DNA from: Clostridia bacterium
GTDB lineage: Bacteria; Bacillota; Clostridia; Christensenellales; Aristaeellaceae
Length of the DNA stretch: 61,012 bases
Direction of reading: 5' to 3'
Assembly: GCA_017481825.1 (NCBI GenBank)
Contig: JAFUOR010000113.1
Location: 1 to 61,012 of the forward strand
Shown: positions 26,649 to 39,448 of the stretch, piece by piece
Position numbering within the stretch: the stretch's first letter is position 1
Layout of the letters: each line of letters starts with the position of its first letter
Program-made: the position numbers and the translations under genes
Notes under the pieces: model-generated
Database searches by the model: none
Seen by the model: only the letters and a program-made list of their open reading frames with translations
What the model was told of the DNA's origin: nothing

Positions 26649-27440
26649 ATGGCGTTTGAACTGAATCGCGTGCTGCCGGGCGTGACGCACATCCGCGACG
26701 CTATGGGCGTGTGCATGACCCTCATCGAGGGCGAAAATGCTGCGCTGCTGGTGGATACGGGTTATGGAACGGAGAATGTGGCGGCCTTTGTCAAGACGCT
26801 GATCGCCAAGCCTGTCACGGTGCTGCTGACCCATAACCACCACGATCATGTGCTGGGGGCGCGCTGGTTTCCACAGGACTCCGTGCTCATGCTGGAGGCG
26901 GATATGGAAGAGTTCCCGCGCTTTACCAGCCAGGAGAAGCGACAGGCCGTCCTCCGGCAGGCGCTGAGCAAGGGCCTTGATGTTGCACAAGCCGATTTTA
27001 TGGCAGGGGAGTTCCACTACCCCCGGGCGGTGCAGCCCTCAACGCTTGATCTTGGCGGCATGCTGGTGCAGTTGATTGCCTGTCCCGGGCATACGCCAGG
27101 CTCCTGCGTGCTCTATCTGCCCCAGCATCGCCTGCTGATCACGGGCGATGACTGGAACCCCTGCACGTGGCTGTTCTTCGAGGCGGCGCTGGGTGTGCAG
27201 GCGTATCGCGAGAACGTGCGCAAGCTGCAAGGTCTGGACTTCACCCATGTTCTCTGCTCTCATCAGCTTGAACTGTACCCTCGCGCCATGTTCGACGCTT
27301 TCGTCAACAACCTTACCGATGATGTTCTCCGTGCAGCGCAGCCAGTGAAAATCGGCGGCAATGAGCACATCGATACCCGTCAGGCCAATGTCACCGACGG
27401 ACAAATTCTCGTTTTCGACTGGGCCAAGGCTCAAATCTGA
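26649..27440 (+). CDS. MBL-fold metallohydrolase
   Basis: A 263-residue single-domain metallo-beta-lactamase-fold protein. Zinc ligands are in LLTHNHHDHVLGARWF, PGHTPGSCVLYL and the ITGDDWN Asp. The frame opens far upstream, but the ATG at 26649 with AAAGGAG 7 bp before it begins the conserved region. It lies 24 bp before the GH39 gene, so a role in handling a product of xylan or uronate breakdown, such as a lactone, is possible; that is inference from neighbourhood only. Confidence 0.83.
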   Translation: MAFELNRVLPGVTHIRDAMGVCMTLIEGENAALLVDTGYGTENVAAFVKTLIAKPVTVLLTHNHHDHVLGARWFPQDSVLMLEADMEEFPRFTSQEKRQAVLRQALSKGLDVAQADFMAGEFHYPRAVQPSTLDLGGMLVQLIACPGHTPGSCVLYLPQHRLLITGDDWNPCTWLFFEAALGVQAYRENVRKLQGLDFTHVLCSHQLELYPRAMFDAFVNNLTDDVLRAAQPVKIGGNEHIDTRQANVTDGQILVFDWAKAQI

Positions 27441-27464
27441 CAAAGCCAGAAAGGATGATCTACC

Positions 27465-28961
27465 ATGAAGCACGTAAGCATCGCCGTTACCGCGGACAGT
27501 CGGGCGGATTTCACCAACAATGCAGCCTTTTGTGTCGGTACGGGCCGCATGGGGCTTGCGCTCCACAAGGAATATCAGGATCAGCTCCGCATGGCGCAGG
27601 AGCTGTGCCATTTCAAGCATATCCGCGGCCATGGCCTGTTCTGCGACGACATGGCCATCTATCAGCCCTATACGGATGCGCAGGGCAGCGAGCGGGTGAG
27701 CTACAACTTCACCTACCTGGACCGGGTGATGGACGATTACTACGCGCAGGGGCTCAAGCCCTTCATTGAGCTGGGCTTTATGCCGGAGAGGATGGCCAGC
27801 GGCACCCAGACCATCTTCTACTGGAAGGGTAATACCACCCCGCCTGTCGACCATGAAAAGTGGGCGGACATGGTAAAGGCCACACTGCGCCATCTGGCAG
27901 AGCGCTATGGCGCGGAGGAGGTCTCCACCTGGCCCTGCGAGGTATGGAACGAGCCCAACCTCCCCGGTTTCTGGGAGAATGCCGACGAGGAAAAGTACCA
28001 CCAGCTCTACAAGACCTCTGTCCTGGCGGTGAAGGAGGTGCTGCCGCGCATGCGCGTGGGCGGCCCCGCCATTTGCGGCGGCTCCACCTCGCTGGACTGG
28101 GTGCGCAATTTCCTGAACTTCTGTCGGGACGAAAAGCTCCCGCTGGATTTCGTCACCCGCCATGCCTACATGGGCGAATCACCCATCCATCAGGGGCGCT
28201 ACCTCTATCATACCATGCGCTCTGTGGATTCCCTTGTGGAGGAGATGACCGCAACCCGCCAGATCATCGACAGCTTCCCCGAATACAGGGGCATGGAGAT
28301 GCACATCACGGAGTTCAACACCTCCTACAATCCCTTTTGCCCCATCCATGATACGAACCTCAACGCTGCCTACATCGCGGGCCTGCTGGCGCGTCTGGGA
28401 GACGTCGCGGCATCCTACTCCTACTGGACCTTCGGCGATGTGTTTGAGGAGCAGGGTGTGCCGCCGCGCCTGTTCCATGGCGGCTTCGGAATGATCGCCA
28501 ACGGCCTCATCGCCAAGCCGACCCTATGGACGTTCGCCTATTTTAGCGGTCTGAAGGGCGATGCCGTCTACCGGGACGAGCATACCGTCATCGTCCGCAA
28601 GGAGGATGGCTCCTACGAGGGCGTGGCCTGGAACCTCTGCCGTGAAGGCCGGGAGCAGGTCAAAATCACCCTGTCCCTGCCCATGGCCGGCAAGGGCGTG
28701 CTGACCACTGAGACCGTCGATGAGGTCGTGTGCAATCCCCTCAAGGCCTGGCACGACATGGGCGAGCCCGCCAGCCTGACCGATGCCCAGCTGCGCTTCC
28801 TGCGTCAGGCCAGTCAGCCCCTTTGCGAAACGGCGGAAATCGCCGATGGCAAAGCCGCTATCACCCTGTGCGAGAACGCCGTGGTGCGCTTCACCGTGAA
28901 GAGCGTCAGCGGCGAACCCGACTACGGCTACGATTACGAATGGTACCGTCAACACTGCTGA
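27465..28961 (+). CDS. Glycoside hydrolase family 39 (beta-xylosidase)
   Basis: A retaining GH39 enzyme of 498 residues, typical length. The acid/base is E163 in WNEPNLPGFW and the nucleophile E283 in HITEFNTSY. The TIM barrel (about 1-340) is followed by a beta-sandwich with the segment VAWNLCREGREQVKITL. Most characterised members are beta-xylosidases, which fits the divergent GH67 gene. No signal peptide, so it works on imported oligosaccharides. ATG is preceded by AAAGGATG. Confidence 0.9.
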   Translation: MKHVSIAVTADSRADFTNNAAFCVGTGRMGLALHKEYQDQLRMAQELCHFKHIRGHGLFCDDMAIYQPYTDAQGSERVSYNFTYLDRVMDDYYAQGLKPFIELGFMPERMASGTQTIFYWKGNTTPPVDHEKWADMVKATLRHLAERYGAEEVSTWPCEVWNEPNLPGFWENADEEKYHQLYKTSVLAVKEVLPRMRVGGPAICGGSTSLDWVRNFLNFCRDEKLPLDFVTRHAYMGESPIHQGRYLYHTMRSVDSLVEEMTATRQIIDSFPEYRGMEMHITEFNTSYNPFCPIHDTNLNAAYIAGLLARLGDVAASYSYWTFGDVFEEQGVPPRLFHGGFGMIANGLIAKPTLWTFAYFSGLKGDAVYRDEHTVIVRKEDGSYEGVAWNLCREGREQVKITLSLPMAGKGVLTTETVDEVVCNPLKAWHDMGEPASLTDAQLRFLRQASQPLCETAEIADGKAAITLCENAVVRFTVKSVSGEPDYGYDYEWYRQHC

Positions 28962-28967
28962 AACAGC

Positions 28968-29010
28968 ATCGCCCCGCATCAGCGTTTAAACTGATGCGGG
29001 GCGATTTTTT
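28968..29010 (+). terminator. Strong terminator after GH39
   Basis: A perfect 15-bp stem, ATCGCCCCGCATCAG/CTGATGCGGGGCGAT, with an 8-base loop and TTTTTT tail. It separates GH39 from the convergent ABC transporter genes. Confidence 0.92.
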
Positions 29011-29019
29011 GTGGTGATA

Positions 29020-29814
29020 TCAGCTCAGCAGCATGCGGTCATTGACGATACCGCTGCCGGAAGCCGTCTTGAACATCTTGAGCAGATCCTCCACCGTGAG
29101 GCGGGCCTTCGTCTCCCGGTCGATGTCGATGATGATCCTGCCCTCGTGCATCATGATGGTACGGTTGCCGTAATGCAGCGCGTCCTTCATGTTATGGGTA
29201 ACCATCATGGCGGTGAGGTTGTTTTCCGCAATGAGCTTGCGGGTGAGGGAGAGCACCTTTTCGGCGGTCTTGGGATCCAGGGCAGCCGTGTGCTCGTCCA
29301 GCAGGAGGAGCTTGGGCTTTTGCAGCGTTGCCATCAGCAGTGTCAGCGCCTGACGCTGGCCGCCGGAGAGCAATCCGACCTTGCTGGTCATCCGATCCTC
29401 CAGCCCCAGCTCCAGCATGGCCAGCGCTTCGCGGTACTGCTTGCGCTCCCAGGAAGTGATACCCCATTTGAGCGTGCGGGGTTGACCGCGGCGGTAAGCG
29501 AGGGCGAGGTTCTCCTCAATAGTCATGGTAGCTGCCGTACCTGTCATGGGATCCTGGAATACGCGGCCAAGGAACTTCGCACGCTTGTATTCCGGCAGGC
29601 GGGTCACGTTCACGCCATCGATCGCGATGGTGCCCTTATCCACCAGGAACGTGCCGGCAACCGCGTTCAGCGTGGTGGACTTGCCCGCGCCGTTGCCGCC
29701 GATGACGGTCACGAAATCGCCGCTTTGCAGGTGGAGATCAACGTCGATCAGCGCCTTCTTTTCGGTGATGGTGCCGGGATTGAAGGTCTTGGCGATGTGA
29801 TTGATCTTAAGCAC
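29020..29814 (-). CDS. ABC transporter ATP-binding protein (TrpX-type system)
   Basis: A 264-residue ATPase with Walker A GGNGAGKST, signature LLSGGQRQALTL, Walker B KLLLLDEHTAALD and the switch His in VTHNMKDAL. It is the energy subunit of the transporter formed with the permease (overlapping by 8 bases) and the substrate-binding protein upstream. Starts at GTG 29814, with GGAGG inside the permease 3' end; translation is likely coupled. Systems with this domain set are annotated for tryptophan/tyrosine or unknown small solutes. Confidence 0.9.
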   Translation of the reverse strand: MLKINHIAKTFNPGTITEKKALIDVDLHLQSGDFVTVIGGNGAGKSTTLNAVAGTFLVDKGTIAIDGVNVTRLPEYKRAKFLGRVFQDPMTGTAATMTIEENLALAYRRGQPRTLKWGITSWERKQYREALAMLELGLEDRMTSKVGLLSGGQRQALTLLMATLQKPKLLLLDEHTAALDPKTAEKVLSLTRKLIAENNLTAMMVTHNMKDALHYGNRTIMMHEGRIIIDIDRETKARLTVEDLLKMFKTASGSGIVNDRMLLS

Positions 29815-30775
29815 GAACGCTGCCTCCTTCCTTAGCGGCCTTGCGGGCGGCGAGCTTGGCTTTCCAGTGAGGGAATGCCAGGAACATTGCCACCACCAGC
29901 GCCGTGAGCATCTTCAGGTCATTGGTGTTCAGGCCCATCCAAATGACGACCTGAATGACGAGGTAGTAAATGATTGCACCCATGGAGACTGCCAGCAGCT
30001 TGCCCGCGATGCCGCGCATGGGCTTGAGCTTGCCGAATACGACCTCGCCGATGATGACTGCCGCCAGGCCGATAACGATGGCGCCGCGGCCCATGTTGAC
30101 GTCCGCATAGCCCTGATACTGGGTCAGCAACGCGCCGGAGAAGGACACGATGCCGTTGGACAGCATGAGGCCAAAGACCTTGTTGGACTCCGTGTTGATG
30201 CCCTGCGCCCGGGACATGGCCTGGTTGGAGCCGGTCGCCCGGAGGGAGGAGCCGTACTCCGTGCCGAAGAACCAGTACATCACGATCACCAGCAGCACGG
30301 TGATGATGATCAGCGGGAACATGGGATTTTCCAGTGACAACTCGCGGACATAACGGGAGCTGACCAGCATCTCATACTTGTTGACACTGACCGCTGTGTT
30401 GGCCTTGCCCAGCATGATGCGCAGATTGATGGAATACAGCGCCAGCTGGGTCAGAATGCCCGACAGAATGGCCGGGATGCCCATGCTTGTGTGGAAGATG
30501 CCCGTCACAAGACCGGCCAGCATGCCGAACAGGAAGGCCACGCACATCGCAGACCAGAAGCTCCAGCCGTTGATGATGAGCATCGCAGCCACAGCGCCGC
30601 CGGTGGCGATGGAGCCATCCACCGTCAGATCAGCCACGTCAAGAATGCGGTAGGTGATGTAAACGCCGATGGCCATGATACCCCAGATAAGCCCCTGGGC
30701 GGCAGCGCCGGGGATCTGATTGAGGAGCTTGGGCAGGCTTCCGGCAAGCTCGGCAAAGTAGTTGATGATCTCCAA
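29807..30775 (-). CDS. ABC transporter permease (TrpX-type system)
   Basis: A 322-residue membrane protein with eight or more hydrophobic segments, of the branched-chain/simple-sugar permease superfamily (conserved ADLTVDGSIATGGAVAAMLI and GLAAVIIGEVVFG). It starts at TTG 30775, supported by AGGAGG 9 bp upstream. A strong terminator separates it from the substrate-binding gene, so its level is probably set by read-through. Confidence 0.9.
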   Translation of the reverse strand: MEIINYFAELAGSLPKLLNQIPGAAAQGLIWGIMAIGVYITYRILDVADLTVDGSIATGGAVAAMLIINGWSFWSAMCVAFLFGMLAGLVTGIFHTSMGIPAILSGILTQLALYSINLRIMLGKANTAVSVNKYEMLVSSRYVRELSLENPMFPLIIITVLLVIVMYWFFGTEYGSSLRATGSNQAMSRAQGINTESNKVFGLMLSNGIVSFSGALLTQYQGYADVNMGRGAIVIGLAAVIIGEVVFGKLKPMRGIAGKLLAVSMGAIIYYLVIQVVIWMGLNTNDLKMLTALVVAMFLAFPHWKAKLAARKAAKEGGSVRA

Positions 30776-30829
30776 GGTGGGGAACCTCCTTGCGCGGGAT
30801 GATATCTAAAGTATAGCAGACCCTGTGCT

Positions 30830-30869
30830 AAAAAGCAACGCCATGAAAGGAGCACTTTCATGGCGTTGC
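30830..30869 (-). terminator. Internal terminator between substrate-binding and permease genes
   Basis: A perfect 15-bp hairpin, GCAACGCCATGAAAG/CTTTCATGGCGTTGC, with a 5-base loop and TTTTT on minus. It lies after the substrate-binding gene and before the permease, so most transcripts should stop here. Confidence 0.85.
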
Positions 30870-30907
30870 GCGCTCATGCTTTGCAATCAGGCGATCTGCC
30901 AGGGGGA

Positions 30908-31858
30908 TTACTCGATGGGCAGGTAATCAGCAGGCATGGTCAGGCCGAGTTCAGCAACGTTGGCAGCGTTGTACATCTTGGTGAAGTTGGGCGCGCTCTG
31001 GATCGGCATGGTGGAGATGTCAGCGCCGTTCACCAGCACGTCGTAGGCCATCAGACCAGTGGCATAGCCCAGGTCGTAGTAGCTGATGGACAGGGTAGCA
31101 ACGCCACAGCCGGAGCAGATGCCGGATTCGCCGGCCACAACGGGAACCTTCGCGGGGATGACCACGTTGGCGATGGTCTCTTTGTAGGAAGCAGCGGTGT
31201 TATCGGTGGGGATGTAGATCACGTCCGCATTGTCAGCAGCGGCCTGGGAGACGGAAGCAACGTCGTTGGAATCGGCGAAGGAGAACTCCTCGGTCTCATA
31301 GCCCAGCGCCTTAAGGTGCTCGGCGATCACGGTGACCTGATAGACGGAGTTGGGTTCGGCGGAGCAGTACAGCAGGGCGACCTTCTTCGCCTCGGGGAAG
31401 AGCTCCTTGATCATCGCAGCCTGGCCATCCAGGGGCGCCAGGTCGGAAGTGCCGGAGACGTTCAGGCCGGTCACGCCGGTCCAGCCCTCGGTCACGCCCA
31501 GAGCGGTGGCATAGTCGGTCACGGAGGTGCCCAGGATCGGGATGGTGCCGGTGGCATTCATCGCGGCCTGCAGGGCGGGCGTGGCGTTGGCCATGATCAG
31601 GTCAACCTCGTTGGAATCGAAGGTGGTGGCGATGGAGTTGCAGTTACCGGTATCGCCGGCAGCATTCTTGATGTCGAATTTGACCTTGTCGCCGAGCTTT
31701 TCGGTCAAGGCGTCAACAAAGCCCTGGGTAGCCTGGTCAAGCGCCTCATGCTGCACCAGCTGCAGAACGCCGATCTCGTAGACCTTGTCCTCAGCCATGG
31801 CAGCGCCGCAGCACAGCACCATGCACAGTGCCAGAACGAGAGAAAGCATCTTCTTCAT
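30908..31858 (-). CDS. ABC transporter substrate-binding protein (ABC_sub_bind/TrpX type)
   Basis: A 316-residue exported binding protein with a signal peptide of about 22 residues (MKKMLSLVLALCMVLCCGAAMA, cut before EDK in one reading). The mature part has the periplasmic-binding-like pattern YEIGVLQLVQHEALD... and VALLYCSAEPNS of the TrpX/COG2984 family. ATG at 31858 is fixed by AGGAGG and the signal peptide; upstream in-frame codons lie before the promoter. The ligand could be an aromatic amino acid or a related solute. Confidence 0.9.
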   Translation of the reverse strand: MKKMLSLVLALCMVLCCGAAMAEDKVYEIGVLQLVQHEALDQATQGFVDALTEKLGDKVKFDIKNAAGDTGNCNSIATTFDSNEVDLIMANATPALQAAMNATGTIPILGTSVTDYATALGVTEGWTGVTGLNVSGTSDLAPLDGQAAMIKELFPEAKKVALLYCSAEPNSVYQVTVIAEHLKALGYETEEFSFADSNDVASVSQAAADNADVIYIPTDNTAASYKETIANVVIPAKVPVVAGESGICSGCGVATLSISYYDLGYATGLMAYDVLVNGADISTMPIQSAPNFTKMYNAANVAELGLTMPADYLPIE

Positions 31859-31919
31859 AGGGGAAACCTCCTTCAATACTACCGTGCAGATGAATACCTG
31901 TCTGCACTCTACATCTACG

Positions 31920-31948
31920 AGTTTAGCCCCTTGCGCGGGGAATGTCAA
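31920..31948 (-). promoter_or_regulatory. Promoter of the ABC transporter operon
   Basis: Perfect TTGACA (31948-31943), a 17-bp spacer and TAAACT (31925-31920). The short leader contains a GTGCAGA...TCTGCAC hairpin just before the ribosome site. Confidence 0.7.
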
Positions 31949-31982
31949 TACTGGACGGAAATTAGGACAAAAAGAATACAAT

Positions 31983-32010
31983 AAAAGGGAGGCGGTGGAA
32001 TTCCGCCTCT
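31983..32010 (-). terminator. Terminator of glnA
   Basis: GAGGCGG pairs with CCGCCTC across a short loop, followed by CTTTTATT on minus; it begins a few bases after the glnA stop at 32019. Confidence 0.75.
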
Positions 32011-32018
32011 CTGGGGGG

Positions 32019-34100
32019 TTATACATTGAACAGCAGATCATCATACGTCGGGAAGGGCCAGAACTCCTTGCCCACCAGCGTTTCCAGGTCATCGGCTACG
32101 GTACGGACGGCCTCCATGGCGGGAATGACCACATCGTGCTCGTAGCGGGCGTTGGCCAGGGCGTCGGGGGTATGGAGGGCGCTGCGGATGGCCTCGCGCA
32201 GCTTGTCGATGGCTTCGAAGAGGATCGCGTTGCGCTGGGTGACCTTCTGCAGCAGCTTCATCTCCGCCACGGGTTCGACGCCGCAGGCCTTCACGTCCTT
32301 GACGATGCGGCCCATTTCGCCCGCAAACTTCGCACAGGCCGGGAAAATCTGCCGCTCCGCCATCATCAGGCAGGTTTCCGCCTCAATGTTGACGATCTTG
32401 GTGTAGCTTTCCAGTGTAATCTCATACCGGGAGCGCAGCTCAACCTGATTGAAGATGCCATGACGCGCGAACAGGTCGAGGTTCTTCTGATCCATCATGT
32501 GGGGCAGCGCATCCACCGTGCTGGGGAAATTCGGCAGTCCGCGGCGCTGTGCCTCCTCCAGCCATTCGGCGCTGTAGCCGTTGCCGTTGAAGATGATGCG
32601 GCTGTGCTCGCGCAGGGTTTTCACAATCAGGTTGTGCAGCGTCGCCTTGAAGTCCTCCGACTTTTCCAGAATATCGGCAAACTCCATCAGCACATCTGCA
32701 ACGATGGTATTGAGCACCACGTTGGTATCCGCGATGGATGCGGATGCGCCCAGGGAGCGGAATTCAAATTTGTTGCCCGTGAAGGCGAAAGGGGAGGTGC
32801 GGTTGCGGTCGGTGTTGTCCTGGGGGAATTTGGGCAGCACGGTCACGCCGATCTCCAGATCCTTCCGGGCGGCGGAGTGATACTCTGTTTCGGAGATGAG
32901 GCTGTTGACGATGGCGGTCAACTCATCGCCCAGGAACATCGAGATGATCGCCGGGGGAGCCTCGTTGGCGCCCAGACGGTGATCGTTGCCGGCGGAGGCG
33001 GTCGAAATGCGCAGGAGATCCGCATGCACATCGACGGCCTTGATCATGGCCGTGAGGAACAGCAGGAACTGTGCGGAGGAGGCCGGGTCATCGCCGGGGT
33101 TGAGCAGGTTGTAGCCCGTGTTGGTGGACATCGACCAGTTGTTGTGCTTGCCCGAGCCGTTCACGCCTGCAAAGGGCTTCTCATGCAGCAGGCACACCAG
33201 GCCATGGCGCAGAGCAACCTTCTTCATCATCTCCATCGTCAGCTGGTTGTGATCGGTGGCGATGGTGGTTACGGAGTAGATGGGGGCCATCTCATGCTGG
33301 GCCGGGGCAACCTCGTTGTGCTCGGTCTTGGCCAGCACGCCCAGCTTCCACAGCTCCTCGTCCAGCTCGGTCATGAAGGCCTTCACCCGCGGCTTGATCG
33401 CGCCGGAGTAGTGATCCTCCATCTCCTGGCCCTTGGGAGGCTTGTTGCCAAAGAGCGTGCGCCCGGTGAAGATCAGATCCTTGCGCTGGTCGTAGAGCTT
33501 GCGATCCACGAGGAAGTACTCCTGCTCCGGGCCGACGGTGGAGGTCACATGGGTCGCGTCACGCCCAAAGAGCTTCAGCACGCGCACGGCCTGTTTGTTG
33601 AGGGCCTCCATGGAGCGCAGCAGGGGCGTCTTTGCGTCCAACGCCTCGCCGCCGTAGGAGCAGAAGGCCGTGGGGATGCACAGCACACCGTCCTTGATAA
33701 AGGCATAGCTGGTGGGATCCCACGCCGTGTAGCCGCGGGCTTCAAAGGTCGCGCGCAGGCCGCCGGAGGGGAAGGAGGAGGCGTCGCTCTCGCCATGCAC
33801 CAGTTCCTTGCCGCTGAATTCCAGGATGATCCTGCCGCCCTCCCTGGGGGAGATGAAGCTGTCATGCTTCTCGGCCGTCACGCCGTTCATGGGTTGGAAC
33901 CAGTGGGTGTAGTGGGTCACGCCCTGCTCGATGGCCCAGTCCTTCATGGCGTTGGCCACCACGCTGGCCAGCTCGGGCTTGAGCGGACGGCCGTCATCGA
34001 TGGTCTTGTGCAGCGCCTTGTAGGTCTCTCTGGGCAGACGCTTCTGCATCACCGCGTCGTTAAATACATTGATGCCAAAGAGCTCTTCCATGCGGGCCAT
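32019..34100 (-). CDS. glnN: Glutamine synthetase type III
   Basis: A 693-residue GSIII enzyme that makes glutamine from glutamate, ammonia and ATP. It begins MARMEELFGINVFNDAVM, typical of the type, and has THWFQPMNGVTAEKHDSF, GPEQEYFLVDR, AGVNGSGKHNNWSMSTNTG and the C-terminal ADDLETLVGKEFWPFPTY. ATG 34100 has AGGA 7 bp upstream and lies downstream of a terminator-like leader hairpin; an in-frame ATG further up lies before the promoter. It is divergent from a TrpR-like regulator. GSIII is often the main GS in anaerobic gut bacteria. Confidence 0.95.
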   Translation of the reverse strand: MARMEELFGINVFNDAVMQKRLPRETYKALHKTIDDGRPLKPELASVVANAMKDWAIEQGVTHYTHWFQPMNGVTAEKHDSFISPREGGRIILEFSGKELVHGESDASSFPSGGLRATFEARGYTAWDPTSYAFIKDGVLCIPTAFCSYGGEALDAKTPLLRSMEALNKQAVRVLKLFGRDATHVTSTVGPEQEYFLVDRKLYDQRKDLIFTGRTLFGNKPPKGQEMEDHYSGAIKPRVKAFMTELDEELWKLGVLAKTEHNEVAPAQHEMAPIYSVTTIATDHNQLTMEMMKKVALRHGLVCLLHEKPFAGVNGSGKHNNWSMSTNTGYNLLNPGDDPASSAQFLLFLTAMIKAVDVHADLLRISTASAGNDHRLGANEAPPAIISMFLGDELTAIVNSLISETEYHSAARKDLEIGVTVLPKFPQDNTDRNRTSPFAFTGNKFEFRSLGASASIADTNVVLNTIVADVLMEFADILEKSEDFKATLHNLIVKTLREHSRIIFNGNGYSAEWLEEAQRRGLPNFPSTVDALPHMMDQKNLDLFARHGIFNQVELRSRYEITLESYTKIVNIEAETCLMMAERQIFPACAKFAGEMGRIVKDVKACGVEPVAEMKLLQKVTQRNAILFEAIDKLREAIRSALHTPDALANARYEHDVVIPAMEAVRTVADDLETLVGKEFWPFPTYDDLLFNV

Positions 34101-34130
34101 AGCGAAATCCTCCCTGTGCGTAAAGTAGAA

Positions 34131-34177
34131 AAGGGTGCTGCGAGCAGTTGATTCGATCCTCGCAGCACCCTGTGCTG
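34131..34177 (-). promoter_or_regulatory. Leader attenuator of glnA
   Basis: On minus, a 12-bp stem GGGTGCTGCGAG/CTCGCAGCACCC (34170-34159 with 34144-34133) is followed by TTTTCTACTTT, an intrinsic terminator. Just upstream, CAGCAC (34177-34172) can pair with GTGCTG, part of the terminator 5' arm, giving a mutually exclusive hairpin. The arrangement lies between promoter and glnA start, so it can switch read-through. Confidence 0.65.
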
Positions 34178-34186
34178 TCATGCAGG

Positions 34187-34215
34187 AGTATAGATGCAAA
34201 ATGCCGATTTGTCAA
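34187..34215 (-). promoter_or_regulatory. Promoter of glnA
   Basis: Perfect TTGACA (34215-34210), a 17-bp spacer and TATACT (34192-34187); the start near 34180 puts the attenuator at the 5' end of the transcript. Confidence 0.8.
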
Positions 34216-34236
34216 GCAGAATATGCAGAAAACAAC

Positions 34237-34265
34237 TGTTCAAACCATCAAAACTGTGCTATAAT
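34237..34265 (+). promoter_or_regulatory. Promoter of the TrpR/YerC-like gene
   Basis: TGTTCA, a 17-bp spacer and perfect TATAAT (34260-34265), divergent from the glnA promoter 22 bp away. Confidence 0.55.
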
Positions 34266-34334
34266 ATCTACATGCATATGATAAAGTGTGAAACTATGCA
34301 CTCTCCATCGTATGAGAAAGGAGCACCCCCCGCC

Positions 34335-34643
34335 ATGTTTGAACCAAAGCTGAAAAGCGAGCAGACCGATCTGCTCATGAAGGCCGTTTTGCGTTTGACC
34401 TCCGTTGAGGATGCGTATCGATTTTTCGAGGACATCTGTACCATTGCGGAGGTGAAAAGCATGGCGCAGCGGCTGGAGGTCGCGGTGCTCCTGCGCGATC
34501 ATGTGACCTATCAGGAGATCGCCCGTCAAACCGGTGCATCCTCTGCCACCATCAGCCGCGTCAACCGTGCGCTGACCTATGGCGCGGATGGCTATAACCG
34601 CGTCCTGGATGCGATGCAGGAGCAGGGCGAGCTCCCTGAATGA
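34335..34643 (+). CDS. TrpR/YerC/YecD family regulator
   Basis: A 102-residue protein of the TrpR-like YerC family. The helix-turn-helix lies at about residues 60-80 (TYQEIARQTGASSATISRVNRAL), preceded by FEDICTIAEVKSMAQRLEVAVLL. It probably binds DNA as a dimer; the B. subtilis relative is poorly characterised. AAAGGAG lies 11 bp before the ATG. It is 51 bp before pcrA, the same order (yerC near pcrA-ligA) as in several Firmicutes, and divergent from glnA. Confidence 0.85.
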   Translation: MFEPKLKSEQTDLLMKAVLRLTSVEDAYRFFEDICTIAEVKSMAQRLEVAVLLRDHVTYQEIARQTGASSATISRVNRALTYGADGYNRVLDAMQEQGELPE

Positions 34644-34694
34644 ATCCCATTGGACAACCTCGATCCCGATTCTTAGAAAGCTTGAGGTAACAGG

Positions 34695-38958
<4,264 letters not shown>

Positions 38959-38959
38959 G

Positions 38960-39373
38960 TCAGCGGCGCGCTGATCCCTGACGGCGCGTGTAGGCATAGG
39001 CAGCCTGCGCGGGCGTCATGGTCGATGTCATCTCACTGGGAAGTGTACTGCTTTCAGCGGAAGGCAGGGGCGCAGGCACCTGTCCGGGACGATAGCCCGG
39101 CTGCAGGAAGGTCACGAACTTCACCGAGAAGATATCGCACACTACATAACGTGATTCAAATTCGTCGTAGAGCACCAGAAACTGTGATGCGACATAGTAC
39201 AAGACGCCCTGACGGCTGATCAGGCTGCCTGTACCGATCAGGAATTCGACGATGACAAAGCTGCCCAGATTCTCCTGCAATACCTGCTGCATCGATCCCT
39301 GGAAGCTGACCGTATCAAAATCCTGATCAGCCGGAACCGTGAAGCTGGCATTGGTTGTCATGTTTTCGCTCAT
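38960..39373 (-). CDS. GerQ-like conserved protein
   Basis: A 137-residue protein without a recognised family name. Its middle (NLGSFVIVEFLIGTGSLISR followed by a Leu/Tyr/Asp-rich strand pattern ending in SVKFVTF) resembles the GerQ fold core of spore-coat proteins, which has VxVyxxf...GilexagrDHiil...lDyixF. A low-complexity Ser/Thr/Pro tail follows. A spore-coat role is inference. ATG has GGAGG upstream. It converges on ligA with one base between stops and no terminator seen. Confidence 0.55.
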   Translation of the reverse strand: MSENMTTNASFTVPADQDFDTVSFQGSMQQVLQENLGSFVIVEFLIGTGSLISRQGVLYYVASQFLVLYDEFESRYVVCDIFSVKFVTFLQPGYRPGQVPAPLPSAESSTLPSEMTSTMTPAQAAYAYTRRQGSARR

Positions 39374-39448
39374 ATGCTGACGCCTCCTTTTTCGTGGTAG
39401 TGCACCTTATGCGCCGGAGGCCGTCCTGATGATGAAAAGAGGAAAGAA

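Noticed and set aside
31860-31948. T-box or other amino-acid riboswitch before the TrpX-type transporter
   Set aside because: The leader is under 70 bases, holds only a short hairpin and lacks the T-box sequence and a terminator.
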